Positions 18,832 to 27,583 of a stretch of DNA of 31,862 nucleotides are shown in pieces. The position numbers and the translations under genes are program-made. The stretch spans positions 1 through 31,862 of the forward strand of contig DASVDK010000085.1 of assembly GCA_036381125.1 (NCBI GenBank), given 5' to 3'. Under the pieces are notes generated by a model that saw only the letters and a list, made by a program, of their open reading frames with translations, did not search any database and was not told where the DNA came from. This DNA is from DASVDK01 sp036381125 [NCBI: Thermodesulfobacteriota bacterium]. Its GTDB lineage: Bacteria; DASVDK01. Numbering within the stretch: position 1 is the stretch's first letter; the number at the start of each line of letters is the position of its first letter.

Positions 18832-18852
18832 GCGCACGCCCATGGCGTGCGC
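18832..18852 (+). terminator. GC-rich hairpin after the chemosensory/lar cluster
   Basis: A perfect 9-bp stem (GCGCACGCC / GGCGTGCGC) with a 3-base CAT loop starts 20 bases after the hybrid kinase stop. No T tract follows, so this is not a standard intrinsic terminator. It may protect the 3' end or assist factor-dependent termination before the mreB promoter. Confidence 0.35.
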
Positions 18853-18912
18853 GGCGTGATCCGCGGCCGTGCATCGCCGCGGAAAAAGTGACGGATTCCG
18901 GCAACTCGGGCC

Positions 18913-20069
<1,157 letters not shown>

Positions 20070-20070
20070 G

Positions 20071-20100
20071 GGTCGGGAGGGGACCTCGCCCCTCCCGACC
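20071..20100 (+). terminator. Strong hairpin between mreB and mreC
   Basis: GGTCGGGAGGGG (20071-20082) pairs perfectly with CCCCTCCCGACC (20089-20100) across a 6-base loop, starting one base after the mreB stop. No T tract follows. It could partly terminate transcription, or stabilise the mreB mRNA 3' end, so that MreB is made in excess of MreC/MreD. I see no new promoter in the 135 bases before mreC. Confidence 0.5.
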
Positions 20101-20235
20101 TCTCGATCGCAGGGGCGGTGAGTCGCGCCGCGCAGAGGGCGCGACCTCCACGGGGCGCGGATCGCTCGCCCCGGTGAAGCCGGGGTTCGCTCCAGACGGG
20201 CAGGCGTCACCAACCGAGTTCGGTGCGAGAGGGAC

Positions 20236-21591
20236 GTGCTCTACTTCATCAAGAAATATCGCACCCTTCTCTTCGCCACGGCCCTGCTCTTCTCGGGCCT
20301 CGTCATCCTCACCGGCACGCACGAGAAGCGCCGGGACCTCGGGATCCTCGACAAGATCGCCCTCGACGTGACCGGCTTCTTCGCCGGCATCATCACCGGG
20401 ATCGGCCGCGGCGTCTCGAGCGTCTGGTTCGACTACGTCTACCTGGTCGGCGTCCGCGCCGAGAACGCCGCGCTCAGGGCCGAGATCGACCGGATGCGGC
20501 TCGAGCGGGCGGCGCTCGAGGAGGCGGTCCTCGAGACCGACCGGCTGCGCCGGCTCCTCGGGTTCCGGGAGCGGACCGGGTTCACCGCCGTGCCGGCGAC
20601 GGTGATCGGCTCCGACGTCTCCGGCTGGTTCCGGACGATCACGATCGACCGCGGCAGCTCCGACGGCATCGAGCGCGGCATGGCCGTCGTGAGCCCCGAG
20701 GGCGTCGTCGGCCGCACGCACGAGGTCGCCTCGCGCACGGCCAAGGTCCTCCTGGTGACCGACTCGAACTCCGCGATCGACGCGGTCCTGCAGCGCTCCC
20801 GCGGGCGGGGGGTCATCTACGGCCGCGTCACGCCGGTCCTCGAGATGCGCTACGTGCACCGCACCGAGGACGTGGCCGTGGGAGACCTGGTCCTCACGTC
20901 GGGCGTGGGCGGCGTCTTCCCGAAGGGGCTCAGGATCGGCGTCGTGAGCCGCGTGGACGACACCGCGACCGGGCTCTTCAAGACGGTCGACGTGGCGCCA
21001 GCGGTCGACCTCGCGCGCCTCGAGGAGGTCCTCGTCGTCACGGCGTACGCGGCTCGCGACTACGAGCCGCTCACCTCGCCGAGGCCGGGGGCGGCGGTCC
21101 AGCCGGCCGGCCTGACGCCGGAGGCGGCGGAGCCGCCGTCCGCTCCGCCGGCCGCCCCATCGCCGTCGCCGTCGCCGGTACGGGCGCCGGCCGTCGCCGC
21201 GCCCGGTCCGTCGCCGGCCCGATCGCCGGCCGGCGCGCGGCCGAGCCCGTCGCCGACGCCGAGAGCCGCGGCCACCCCGGTTCCCGCCGAGACGCCGCGT
21301 CGCGTCTCGCCCGCGACACCGCCCGAGCCGGCGCGGGCGACGACCAGCCCCACGCCGAGCCCGACGCCGCCCGTGCCGCGCGTGCCGCTCCCCTCGGCGG
21401 CGGCCTCGCCTGCGGCGTCTCCTGCGGCCGCGCCTGCGGCGTCTCCCGCGGCGTTGCCGGTCGCGCCGTCGCCGTCGCCGGCCGCCCCCTCGGCTCTGCC
21501 GGCCGCCCCCTCGGCTCCGCCGGCCGCCCCGTCGCCCTCGCCGGCGCGAGAGTTGCCGGGCGCGCCGCCGAGTTCGGGAGCGGAGCGATGA
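20236..21591 (+). CDS. mreC: Rod shape-determining protein MreC with long Pro/Ala/Ser tail
   Basis: MreC is the bitopic periplasmic scaffold linking MreB to PBP2/RodA. A short cytoplasmic start is followed by a membrane anchor (about 10-26) and a coiled coil (about 73-110, VRAENAALRAEIDRMRLERA). The two beta-domain core follows, with GWFRTITIDRG, GVVGRTHEV and DLVLTSGVGGVFPKGL. The core ends near residue 280. The remaining ~165 residues are almost only Pro, Ala, Ser with some Arg and Thr, encoded by degenerate repeats. MreC is usually near 280-330 residues, so the tail is exceptional; it may span or bind peptidoglycan. It starts with GTG behind GAGAGGG, and its stop overlaps mreD (ATGA). Confidence 0.94.
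   Translation: MLYFIKKYRTLLFATALLFSGLVILTGTHEKRRDLGILDKIALDVTGFFAGIITGIGRGVSSVWFDYVYLVGVRAENAALRAEIDRMRLERAALEEAVLETDRLRRLLGFRERTGFTAVPATVIGSDVSGWFRTITIDRGSSDGIERGMAVVSPEGVVGRTHEVASRTAKVLLVTDSNSAIDAVLQRSRGRGVIYGRVTPVLEMRYVHRTEDVAVGDLVLTSGVGGVFPKGLRIGVVSRVDDTATGLFKTVDVAPAVDLARLEEVLVVTAYAARDYEPLTSPRPGAAVQPAGLTPEAAEPPSAPPAAPSPSPSPVRAPAVAAPGPSPARSPAGARPSPSPTPRAAATPVPAETPRRVSPATPPEPARATTSPTPSPTPPVPRVPLPSAAASPAASPAAAPAASPAALPVAPSPSPAAPSALPAAPSAPPAAPSPSPARELPGAPPSSGAER
21406..21540 (+). repeat. In-frame tandem repeats in the mreC tail
   Basis: Two 24-bp units (21406-21429 and 21430-21453) encode SPAASPAA and APAASPAA. Three 21-bp units (21478-21498, 21499-21519, 21520-21540) encode [14 protein letters not shown] and PAAPSPS. 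The first two 21-bp units differ at one base. Such repeats are prone to slippage, so tail length may vary between strains. Confidence 0.8.
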
Positions 21592-22121
21592 GGCGGCCGC
21601 TCGCCTTCCTGGTGCTCGGCGGCGCCGGGCTCGTCCTCCAGATGACGGTGCTCGACGTGCTGCCCTTCGGCGCGCTCAAGCCGGATCTGGTGCTGCTCCT
21701 CCTCCTCTACCTGTCGGGCCGGTCCGACGCGGTCTCCGGCGGCCTCGTGGCCTTCGGCCTCGGGTACACCATGGACATCCTCTCCGGCGGGCCGTTCGGC
21801 CTCTTCACGGTCACGAAGGTCGTGATCTACTTCCTCGGCTACCTCGCCGCCAAGCGCGTCTACCTGACGGCCGGCCTCGCCCCCGCGGTCATGGCCGCGG
21901 TCGCGACGGTGGTCGAGGGCCTCCTCGTGCGGGTCCTCTACGGGGCCCTCGGCCTGGACGGCCGCGCGCTCGGCCACGGCCTCCTCCGCTACCTCGTCTT
22001 CCAGGCGCTCCTCATGGGCGCCCTCGCGCCGTTCCTGTTCCACTGGCTCGGCCGCCTCGACGCCTGGCTCGGCACCGTGCTGCCCGGGGGCGACGACCGG
22101 CGCCCGGCGTCCCTGCTCTAG
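21588..22121 (+). CDS. mreD: Rod shape-determining membrane protein MreD
   Basis: The 177-residue, highly hydrophobic protein has about five to six predicted membrane segments, matching MreD of the elongasome. It begins MRRPLAFLVLGGAGLVLQM. The segment LKPDLVLLLLLYLS and the GYTMDILSGGPFGLFT motif (Gly-rich with D) are typical of the family. The ATG overlaps the mreC stop, and GGAGCGGAG just upstream is a good ribosome site. It ends 9 bases before mrdA. Confidence 0.92.
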   Translation: MRRPLAFLVLGGAGLVLQMTVLDVLPFGALKPDLVLLLLLYLSGRSDAVSGGLVAFGLGYTMDILSGGPFGLFTVTKVVIYFLGYLAAKRVYLTAGLAPAVMAAVATVVEGLLVRVLYGALGLDGRALGHGLLRYLVFQALLMGALAPFLFHWLGRLDAWLGTVLPGGDDRRPASLL

Positions 22122-22130
22122 GGGTTCGGC

Positions 22131-23996
22131 ATGGTGCACCTGGGCGACGGCGATCACGAGGCACGGGAACTCCGCAACCGCTTCCAGTACGCCTTCATCG
22201 TCGTCGTCGGCGTCTTCACGCTGATCCTGTTCCGGCTCACGTACCTGCAGATCATCCAGGGCGACACGTTCCGGAACCTCTCGGAGAGCAACCGCGTCCG
22301 GATCCGGGTCGTGACGGCGCCGCGCGGCATCATCTACGACGCGAAGGGGCGCATCCTCGTCGACAACCGCCCGGCCTTCGACGTGAAGCTCATCCCCGAG
22401 GACGTGCGCGACGTCGCCGAGGCGATCGAGCGGGTGGGGCGGCTGCTGAACCTCACCGAGGAGGAGATCGCCGACCGCGTGGCGGAGGCGAGCCCGCCCG
22501 CCCCGCCCTGGCGGCCGGTCCTCATCAAGGGCGACGTCTCCAGGGACGAGCTGGCGCTCGTCGAGACCCGCAAGCTCGACCTCCCCGGCGTCTTCGTCGA
22601 CGTGGGGCAGCGGCGCGCCTATCGGTACGGCAAGCTCGCGGCCCACCTCCTCGGCTACATGGGGGAGATCAGCGAGGCGGAGCTCAAGCGCCCCGAGTAC
22701 AAGGACTACCGGCAGGGGGAGTTCATCGGGAAGGTCGGGGTCGAGCGCCGGTACGAGGCGTACCTCAGGGGCGTGCACGGCCAGAAGCACATCGAGGTGG
22801 ACGCGGCGGGGCGCGAGGTGGCCTTCCTGCGGGAGATCCCGCCGATCCCGGGGAAGGACCTCTACCTCACCATCGACCTCGACCTGCAGCTCGCCGCCGA
22901 GGAGGCGATGCAGGGGAAGTCGGGGGCGGTGATCGCCCTCGACCCGCGCAACGGCGACGTCCTCGCCATGGTCTCCGCGCCGGCCTTCGATCCGGACGTC
23001 TTCGCGAGGGGCATCACGGCGGCCGAGTGGCAGGCCCTCACGCGCGACCCCCGCAAGCCGCTCAACAACAAGGGCATCCAGGGCACCTACCCGCCCGGCT
23101 CCACCTGGAAGGCGATCGTCGCCGCGGCCGGCCTCCACGCGAAGGCGATCACGCCCGGCACGGCGCTGCACTGCGGCGGGACCTTCCCGTTCGGCCGGCG
23201 GGTCTTCCGCGACTGGAAGCTCTCGGGCCACGGCGCGGTCACCCTCTACGACTCGCTCGTGCAGTCGTGCGACGTGTACTACTACCGGCTCGGCGACAAG
23301 CTCGGCGTCGACCGCATCGCCGAGGAGGCCCTCGGCATGGGCTTCGGCCGCGTGACCGGCATCGAGCTCGAGGGCGAGAAGTCGGGGCTCGTCCCCTCCA
23401 CGGCCTGGAAGGAGCGGCGGTTCAAGCAGCCCTGGTACCCGGGCGAGACGATCTCCGTCGCCATCGGCCAGGGCGCCACGACGGTCACGCCGATCCAGCT
23501 CGTGAACGCCTACGCGTCGCTCGCCAACGGCGGCAAGCTCTGGCGGCCCCAGGTGGTGAGCCGGGTCGTCGACATCGACGGCACCGTGGTCTACGCTCGC
23601 GAGCCGCAGCTCATCGGCCTCACCCCGACGACCCCTGCGGCCAACGAGGCGATCGCCCGCGGGCTCCTCGGCGTCCTCGAGGACCCGAAGGGCACCGCCC
23701 ACAGCCATCGCTCGAAGGACTTCAGGATGGCCGGCAAGACCGGCACGGCGCAGGTCTCGAGCCGGCTCTACTCGGCCAGGGACGAGGAGAAGATCCCCTG
23801 GCACCTGCGCGACCACGCCTGGTTCGTGGCGTTCTCGCCGGAGGTCGATGCGGAGATCGCCGTCGTCACCCTTGCCGAGCACGGGGGGCACGGCGGCAGC
23901 GCCGCCGCGCCGGTCGTCAAGGCGGTCATCGCGCGGTACTGGGAGCTCAAGCGGATGCGGGAGAACGTGCAGGCGCCGACCGGAGGGCGAGGGTAG
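22131..23996 (+). CDS. mrdA: Penicillin-binding protein 2 (elongation transpeptidase)
   Basis: PBP2 crosslinks peptidoglycan during lateral wall growth together with RodA. The 621-residue protein has a cytoplasmic N-terminus, one membrane anchor (about 20-40) and the PBP dimerisation domain with APRGIIYDAKGRIL. The transpeptidase domain carries S324-x-x-K327 (PPGSTWK), SCD in VQSCDVYYYRLG in the SxN position usual for PBP2, and K536-T-G (AGKTGTAQV). All catalytic motifs are intact. It follows mreD by 9 bases, and its stop overlaps the rodA GTG by one base. Confidence 0.96.
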   Translation: MVHLGDGDHEARELRNRFQYAFIVVVGVFTLILFRLTYLQIIQGDTFRNLSESNRVRIRVVTAPRGIIYDAKGRILVDNRPAFDVKLIPEDVRDVAEAIERVGRLLNLTEEEIADRVAEASPPAPPWRPVLIKGDVSRDELALVETRKLDLPGVFVDVGQRRAYRYGKLAAHLLGYMGEISEAELKRPEYKDYRQGEFIGKVGVERRYEAYLRGVHGQKHIEVDAAGREVAFLREIPPIPGKDLYLTIDLDLQLAAEEAMQGKSGAVIALDPRNGDVLAMVSAPAFDPDVFARGITAAEWQALTRDPRKPLNNKGIQGTYPPGSTWKAIVAAAGLHAKAITPGTALHCGGTFPFGRRVFRDWKLSGHGAVTLYDSLVQSCDVYYYRLGDKLGVDRIAEEALGMGFGRVTGIELEGEKSGLVPSTAWKERRFKQPWYPGETISVAIGQGATTVTPIQLVNAYASLANGGKLWRPQVVSRVVDIDGTVVYAREPQLIGLTPTTPAANEAIARGLLGVLEDPKGTAHSHRSKDFRMAGKTGTAQVSSRLYSARDEEKIPWHLRDHAWFVAFSPEVDAEIAVVTLAEHGGHGGSAAAPVVKAVIARYWELKRMRENVQAPTGGRG

Positions 23997-25075
23997 TGTT
24001 CGAGCGGCGCGTCGCCACGAACTTCGACTGGACGCTCTTCTGGCTCACCTACGCCATCGCGCTGGTCGGCATCGTGAACCTCGTCTCCGCGTCCCGGCCC
24101 GACGCCGTCAGGCAACTGCAGTGGCTCGTCATCGGCTCGGTCCTGATGGTCGTCTTCCTCGTGGTCCACTACCACTTCATCGGGCGAGCCGCGTACTTCG
24201 GCTACGCGGTGGTCCTCGCCATGCTGGCCTGCGTGCTGCTGTTCGGGCGGTCGGGCGGCGGGGCGCAGCGCTGGCTGCCGCTCGGGCCGGTGGCGGTCCA
24301 GCCGTCCGAGTTCGCGAAGCTCGCCGTCATCGTCGTCCTGGCGCGCTGGTTCTCGCGCGACGGCCGGGGCGACAAGCCGCTCGGCCTCGTCGACCTGGTC
24401 GTCCCCGGGCTGCTGGCCGGGGTGCCGACCCTGATGGTCATGAAGCAGCCGGACCTCGGCACCGCGCTGATCATCTTCTTCATCTTCTGCGCCATGGTGG
24501 CGATCCACGGGATCCGCCTGAAGGCGCTGCTCCTCATCGTCGGCACCGGGCTCGCCGCGAGCCCGGTGGTCTGGCGGCACCTCAAGCCCTACCAGCGCAG
24601 CCGGCTCCTCACGTTCATGAACCCGGAGGCCGACCCCCAGGGGACCGGGTACCACATCCTGCAGTCGAAGATCGCCATCGGCTCGGGTCGGCTCTTCGGC
24701 AAGGGGTTCACCGAGGGGACGCAGTCGCAGCTCCAGTTCCTGCCGGAGCATCACACCGACTTCGCCTTCGCGGTGTGGGGCGAGGAGTGGGGATTCCTCG
24801 GCGCCTTCCTGCTGCTGCTCCTCTACTTCGTCCTCATCCTCTGGGGGCTCAACATCGCGCTCAAGGCGAAGGACCGCCTCGGCACGCTCCTGGCGTACGG
24901 GATCACGGCCTACCTCTTCCTGCACGTCGCGATCAACATCGGCATGGTGACCGGCGTCCTGCCGGTCGTCGGGGTGCCGCTGGTGCTGATGTCGTACGGC
25001 GGCTCGTCGGTCTTCACGACGCTCGCGTGCGTCGGCCTCTTGCTGAACATCTCCATGCGGCGGTACATGTTCTAG
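23996..25075 (+). CDS. rodA: Peptidoglycan glycosyltransferase RodA
   Basis: RodA is the SEDS-family polymerase that extends glycan strands from lipid II with PBP2. The 359-residue protein has about ten predicted membrane segments. Family motifs include RWLPLGPVAVQPSEFAKLA, MKQPDLGTALI, and QFLPEHHTDFAFAVWGEEWG, which contains the conserved loop. The C-terminal VVGVPLVLMSYGGSS follows. The GTG start shares a base with the mrdA stop (TAGTG), and GGAGGGCGAGGG upstream supplies the ribosome site. FtsW is the alternative family member, but the pairing with mrdA and mreBCD settles it as RodA. Confidence 0.96.
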   Translation: MFERRVATNFDWTLFWLTYAIALVGIVNLVSASRPDAVRQLQWLVIGSVLMVVFLVVHYHFIGRAAYFGYAVVLAMLACVLLFGRSGGGAQRWLPLGPVAVQPSEFAKLAVIVVLARWFSRDGRGDKPLGLVDLVVPGLLAGVPTLMVMKQPDLGTALIIFFIFCAMVAIHGIRLKALLLIVGTGLAASPVVWRHLKPYQRSRLLTFMNPEADPQGTGYHILQSKIAIGSGRLFGKGFTEGTQSQLQFLPEHHTDFAFAVWGEEWGFLGAFLLLLLYFVLILWGLNIALKAKDRLGTLLAYGITAYLFLHVAINIGMVTGVLPVVGVPLVLMSYGGSSVFTTLACVGLLLNISMRRYMF

Positions 25076-25077
25076 CA

Positions 25078-25611
25078 ATGGTCGACCTCTATCAGGATCC
25101 GCGCCGACCCGAAGCCGCCGCCGTGCTCTCGGCCCTCGCCGGCCGAACGCTGGGTCGGGTCCGGGCGCTGGCGGCCGAGACCCTGTCGGGCGACCTCGAG
25201 TTCGCCGAGGTGGAGCTGACGTTCGAGGGAGGCCCCACCCTGGTCCTCGGCATCGGCCGCGCGGGGGCCGGGGGGCCGGCCGATCCGGCCGACATCTGGA
25301 TCGCGCCGGGCGCCATGACCCACGAGGCCGACCCCGCCAACCCCTGGCAGCCGATCACGCTCGACGCGCACCCGGTCTGGCGCCCCCGGCTCGGCTCCCG
25401 GGTGCTCGTCGCCCAGCCGGTCCGGGGCGGCGACGGCTTCACGGCGTCGGCGCCCGGGCTGCCGTCGGACGCCCAACCGCTCACCGGGGTGGTCTTCACC
25501 TTCGAGGACGGCCGGCGGGTCGAGGTCTACGATGCCGGGCGCTGCCTCCACATGGTCGTCCTCCCCGACACGCCGGTCGTCGCCGGCGCCGCGTCCGACC
25601 CCGGCCGCTGA
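25078..25611 (+). CDS. Hypothetical protein downstream of rodA
   Basis: I do not recognise this 177-residue family. It starts 2 bases after the rodA stop with no ribosome site of its own, so it is probably translated by coupling and belongs to the elongasome operon. There is no signal peptide or membrane segment. The N-terminal part (to about residue 65) looks mixed alpha/beta with ELTFEGGPTLVLGIG. A middle part rich in Pro, Trp and Asp includes DIWIAPGAMTHEADP and NPWQPITL. The end has GVVFTFEDGRRVEVYDAGRCLHMVV, like a small beta-sheet domain. Codon use matches its neighbours and the two frame-conserved beta-like halves suggest a real protein. It may be soluble and cytoplasmic. Confidence 0.72.
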   Translation: MVDLYQDPRRPEAAAVLSALAGRTLGRVRALAAETLSGDLEFAEVELTFEGGPTLVLGIGRAGAGGPADPADIWIAPGAMTHEADPANPWQPITLDAHPVWRPRLGSRVLVAQPVRGGDGFTASAPGLPSDAQPLTGVVFTFEDGRRVEVYDAGRCLHMVVLPDTPVVAGAASDPGR

Positions 25612-25742
25612 GCCCACGCCTCTCCGTGGAGCCCGCGGCCGGGCCTCCGCTGGCGGGAGGCTCGTGCCGGGACTTTGCGGAGAGGCGACGACGGAGTCTA
25701 CGCCGGTGGCACGCCGTCGAACGGAGCGGTTCGGCCGGGGCG

Positions 25743-25751
25743 TGCTACTAT
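25743..25751 (+). promoter_or_regulatory. Orphan extended -10-like element
   Basis: TGCTACTAT is an extended -10 match (TG-n-TACTAT) in the 234-base gap between the convergent hypothetical gene and trxA. No -35 match is seen. Any transcript would start near 25758 and run antisense to trxA. GC-rich inverted repeats lie at 25785-25840 but without a T tract. This could be chance, or a small RNA promoter. Confidence 0.2.
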
Positions 25752-25845
25752 GCCGATTTGTCTGGGAAAGCACCGGCAGCGGCCGCGCGCCGTGGGACGG
25801 GGATCGCCCGTCGCGGCGGGGCGCGCGGCGCGGGGGGAGGGGGGG

Positions 25846-26175
25846 TCAGGCGACCTTCGCGAGGGCCGCTTCGATCTTCGGCCTGGGCACGAGGCCGACC
25901 ACCTGGTCGACCACGGCGCCACCCTTGAAGAGGAGGAGGGTGGGGATGCCCATGATGCGGTACTCGCTGGCCGTCCGCGGGTTCTCGTCCACGTTGAGCT
26001 TGACGACCTTCACCTTGCCGGCGTACGCCTTCGCCAGCTCCTCCACGGTGGGCGCGAGGGCGCGGCAGGGGGCGCACCACGCGGCCCAGAAGTCCACGAG
26101 GGTCGGGATCGGGGACTCGAGGACCTCCTGCTTGAAGTTGGCGTCGGTGACGGCGGCGACCGCGTCGCTGGCCAT
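25846..26175 (-). CDS. trxA: Thioredoxin with WCAPC active site
   Basis: The 109-residue thioredoxin reduces disulfides in cytoplasmic proteins. The active site is W33-C34-A-P-C37, with Ala where classical Trx1 has Gly. The flanking [37 protein letters not shown] with the cis-Pro, and FKGG are normal. There is no signal peptide. The ATG at 26175 has AAGGAG 9 bases upstream on the minus strand, which decides it over longer in-frame starts. It is the only minus-strand gene in the right half, convergent with the rodA operon and divergent from gmhA. The Ala may shift redox potential, but the protein otherwise looks canonical. Confidence 0.95.
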   Translation of the reverse strand: MASDAVAAVTDANFKQEVLESPIPTLVDFWAAWCAPCRALAPTVEELAKAYAGKVKVVKLNVDENPRTASEYRIMGIPTLLLFKGGAVVDQVVGLVPRPKIEAALAKVA

Positions 26176-26248
26176 GTTGTCGATCTCCTTCGGGTAACGT
26201 CCGTTTGCCGCGCAAAGCCGCGCCGTGCGGCGCGGCCGCGGCCGGGGC

Positions 26249-26265
26249 GGTCGAGATACTCGACC
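26249..26265. repeat. Inverted repeat between trxA and gmhA
   Basis: GGTCGAGATACTCGACC has 7-base arms separated by ATA. It lies in the divergent trxA-gmhA intergenic region, 73 bases before trxA and 47 bases before gmhA. It could be an operator or part of either promoter; no clear -35/-10 pair is seen for either gene. Confidence 0.35.
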
Positions 26266-26312
26266 ACGCGGAAACCCCAAGAGTCTACCTCGGCGGTCAA
26301 GGCAGGGGGGCC

Positions 26313-26897
26313 ATGAGCCGGCTTCGCGAGCGGGTGGAGCGCATCTTCGCCGACAGCATCGCCGCCAAGCAGGAGTTCGTCGCGGCGCACGCCGACGCCG
26401 TCGTCCGTGCGGCCGAGGCGATGGCCCGCGCCCTGCGCGACGGCCGGACGATCCTCGTCTTCGGCAACGGAGGGAGCGCCGCCGACGCGCAGCACATCGC
26501 GGCCGAGTTCACGAACCGGTTCGAGATCGAGCGGCCCCCGCTGGCCGCGCTGGCGCTCACGACCGACACGTCGGCCCTCACCGCCATCGGGAACGACTAC
26601 GGCTTCGACGAGGTCTTCGAGAAGCAGGTGAAGGCGCTCGGCCGCCGAGGCGACGTGGCGATCGGCATCTCCACGTCCGGCAACTCGAGGAACGTCGTGC
26701 GCGCGCTCGAGGCCGCGCGCGGCCGCGGCCTCGTGACCATCGGCTTCACGGGCGAGGGGGGCGGGACGATGGCGCCGCTCTGCGACCACCTCTTCCGGGT
26801 CCCGAGCCGCGTCACCGCGCGCATCCAGGAGACGCACATCACCCTCGGCCACACCCTCTGCGCGCTCGTGGACGAGATCCTCTACGGGCAGCGGTGA
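26313..26897 (+). CDS. gmhA: Sedoheptulose-7-phosphate isomerase GmhA
   Basis: GmhA makes D-glycero-D-manno-heptose-7-phosphate, the first step to LPS core heptose. The 194-residue SIS-domain protein has [18 protein letters not shown] and [12 protein letters not shown] for sugar phosphate binding. The metal/catalytic set H61, E65, Q172 and H180 falls at the same numbers as in E. coli GmhA. DiaA, a replication regulator of the same fold, is less likely given that residue set. A GGCAGGGGGG run precedes the ATG by 2 bases. It heads the heme/siroheme run, its stop overlapping the next ATG by one base, although the pathways are unrelated. Confidence 0.93.
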   Translation: MSRLRERVERIFADSIAAKQEFVAAHADAVVRAAEAMARALRDGRTILVFGNGGSAADAQHIAAEFTNRFEIERPPLAALALTTDTSALTAIGNDYGFDEVFEKQVKALGRRGDVAIGISTSGNSRNVVRALEAARGRGLVTIGFTGEGGGTMAPLCDHLFRVPSRVTARIQETHITLGHTLCALVDEILYGQR

Positions 26898-27583
26898 TGC
26901 CGCACTATCCGGTCATGCTCGACGTGACCGGCCGCCGGGCGGTCGTGGTGGGGGGTGGGCGCGTGGGCGAGCGCAAGGTCGACGGCCTGCTCGAGGCCGG
27001 CGCGGACGTGCTGGTCGTGAGTCCCGAGGCCACCCCGGAGCTGGCCGCGCGCGCGCAGGCGGGGGCGATCGCCTGGCACCGGCGCCCGTACCTGCGCGAG
27101 GACCTGGCCGGCGCCTGCCTGGTCTTCGCCGCCACCGACCGGCGGGAGGTGAACGCCGCGGTCCAGGCGGACGCCCGGGCGGCCGGCATCCCCTGCAACG
27201 TGGTCGACGACCCCGAGGGGTGCGACTTCTTCGTCCCCGCGGTCGTCCGCCGCGGCGAGCTGGTGCTGGCCGTCTCCACCGGGGGGGCGAGCCCGGCCGT
27301 CGCGCGCAAGGTCCGCGAGGCGCTCGAGGCGCGCTTCGGTCCCGAGTGGGCGCCGTACCTCGACCTCCTCGCCCGGGTGCGCGAGGCGCTCCAGGCCCTC
27401 GGCGACCCCGCCGACCGCAACCGGGACCTCTTCCTCGATCTGGCCGACCTCGACCTCCTGCCGCTCGTCGCCGCCGGGGCGTGGGCGGAGGTCGAGCGGG
27501 CGGTCACGGCCGCGGCCGAGCGGCGGCTCGGCGGACGCGCCGCCGGCCGGTTCACCCTGTCCGCACTGGGGATGGCCCGCTGA
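26897..27583 (+). CDS. Precorrin-2 dehydrogenase / sirohydrochlorin ferrochelatase (CysG N-terminal type)
   Basis: This enzyme oxidises precorrin-2 to sirohydrochlorin with NAD and may insert iron to give siroheme. The 228-residue product begins [21 protein letters not shown], with a Rossmann nucleotide loop (about 16-32, VVVGGGRVGERKV). It continues with CLVFAATDRREVN and CNVVDDPEGCDFFVPAVVRRG, then AVSTGGASPAVARKVRE. It lacks the CobA methyltransferase half found in CysG; that half is supplied by the cobA/hemD fusion at 30663. Names used for this form are SirC, Met8 or CysG-N. Its start and stop overlap neighbours by one base each. Confidence 0.93.
   Translation: MPHYPVMLDVTGRRAVVVGGGRVGERKVDGLLEAGADVLVVSPEATPELAARAQAGAIAWHRRPYLREDLAGACLVFAATDRREVNAAVQADARAAGIPCNVVDDPEGCDFFVPAVVRRGELVLAVSTGGASPAVARKVREALEARFGPEWAPYLDLLARVREALQALGDPADRNRDLFLDLADLDLLPLVAAGAWAEVERAVTAAAERRLGGRAAGRFTLSALGMAR

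Noticed and set aside
18861-18887. CCGCGGC/GCCGCGG hairpin next to AAAAA as an intrinsic terminator
   Set aside because: On the + strand the hairpin is followed by A, not T; on the - strand the T run would come before the stem. Neither orientation works.
20223-21587. Upstream extension of the mreD frame through the whole of mreC
   Set aside because: The frame is open by composition only; MreD homology starts at 21588 with a good ribosome site and an ATGA overlap.
21060-23891. Antisense open frame of 943 codons opposite mreC/mreD/mrdA
   Set aside because: No recognisable domain, strongly biased composition, and the opposite strand encodes clear MreC, MreD and PBP2.
25785-25845. Terminator for trxA in the GC-rich repeats downstream
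   Set aside because: Imperfect pairing, very long loop and no T tract on the minus strand; cannot be supported.
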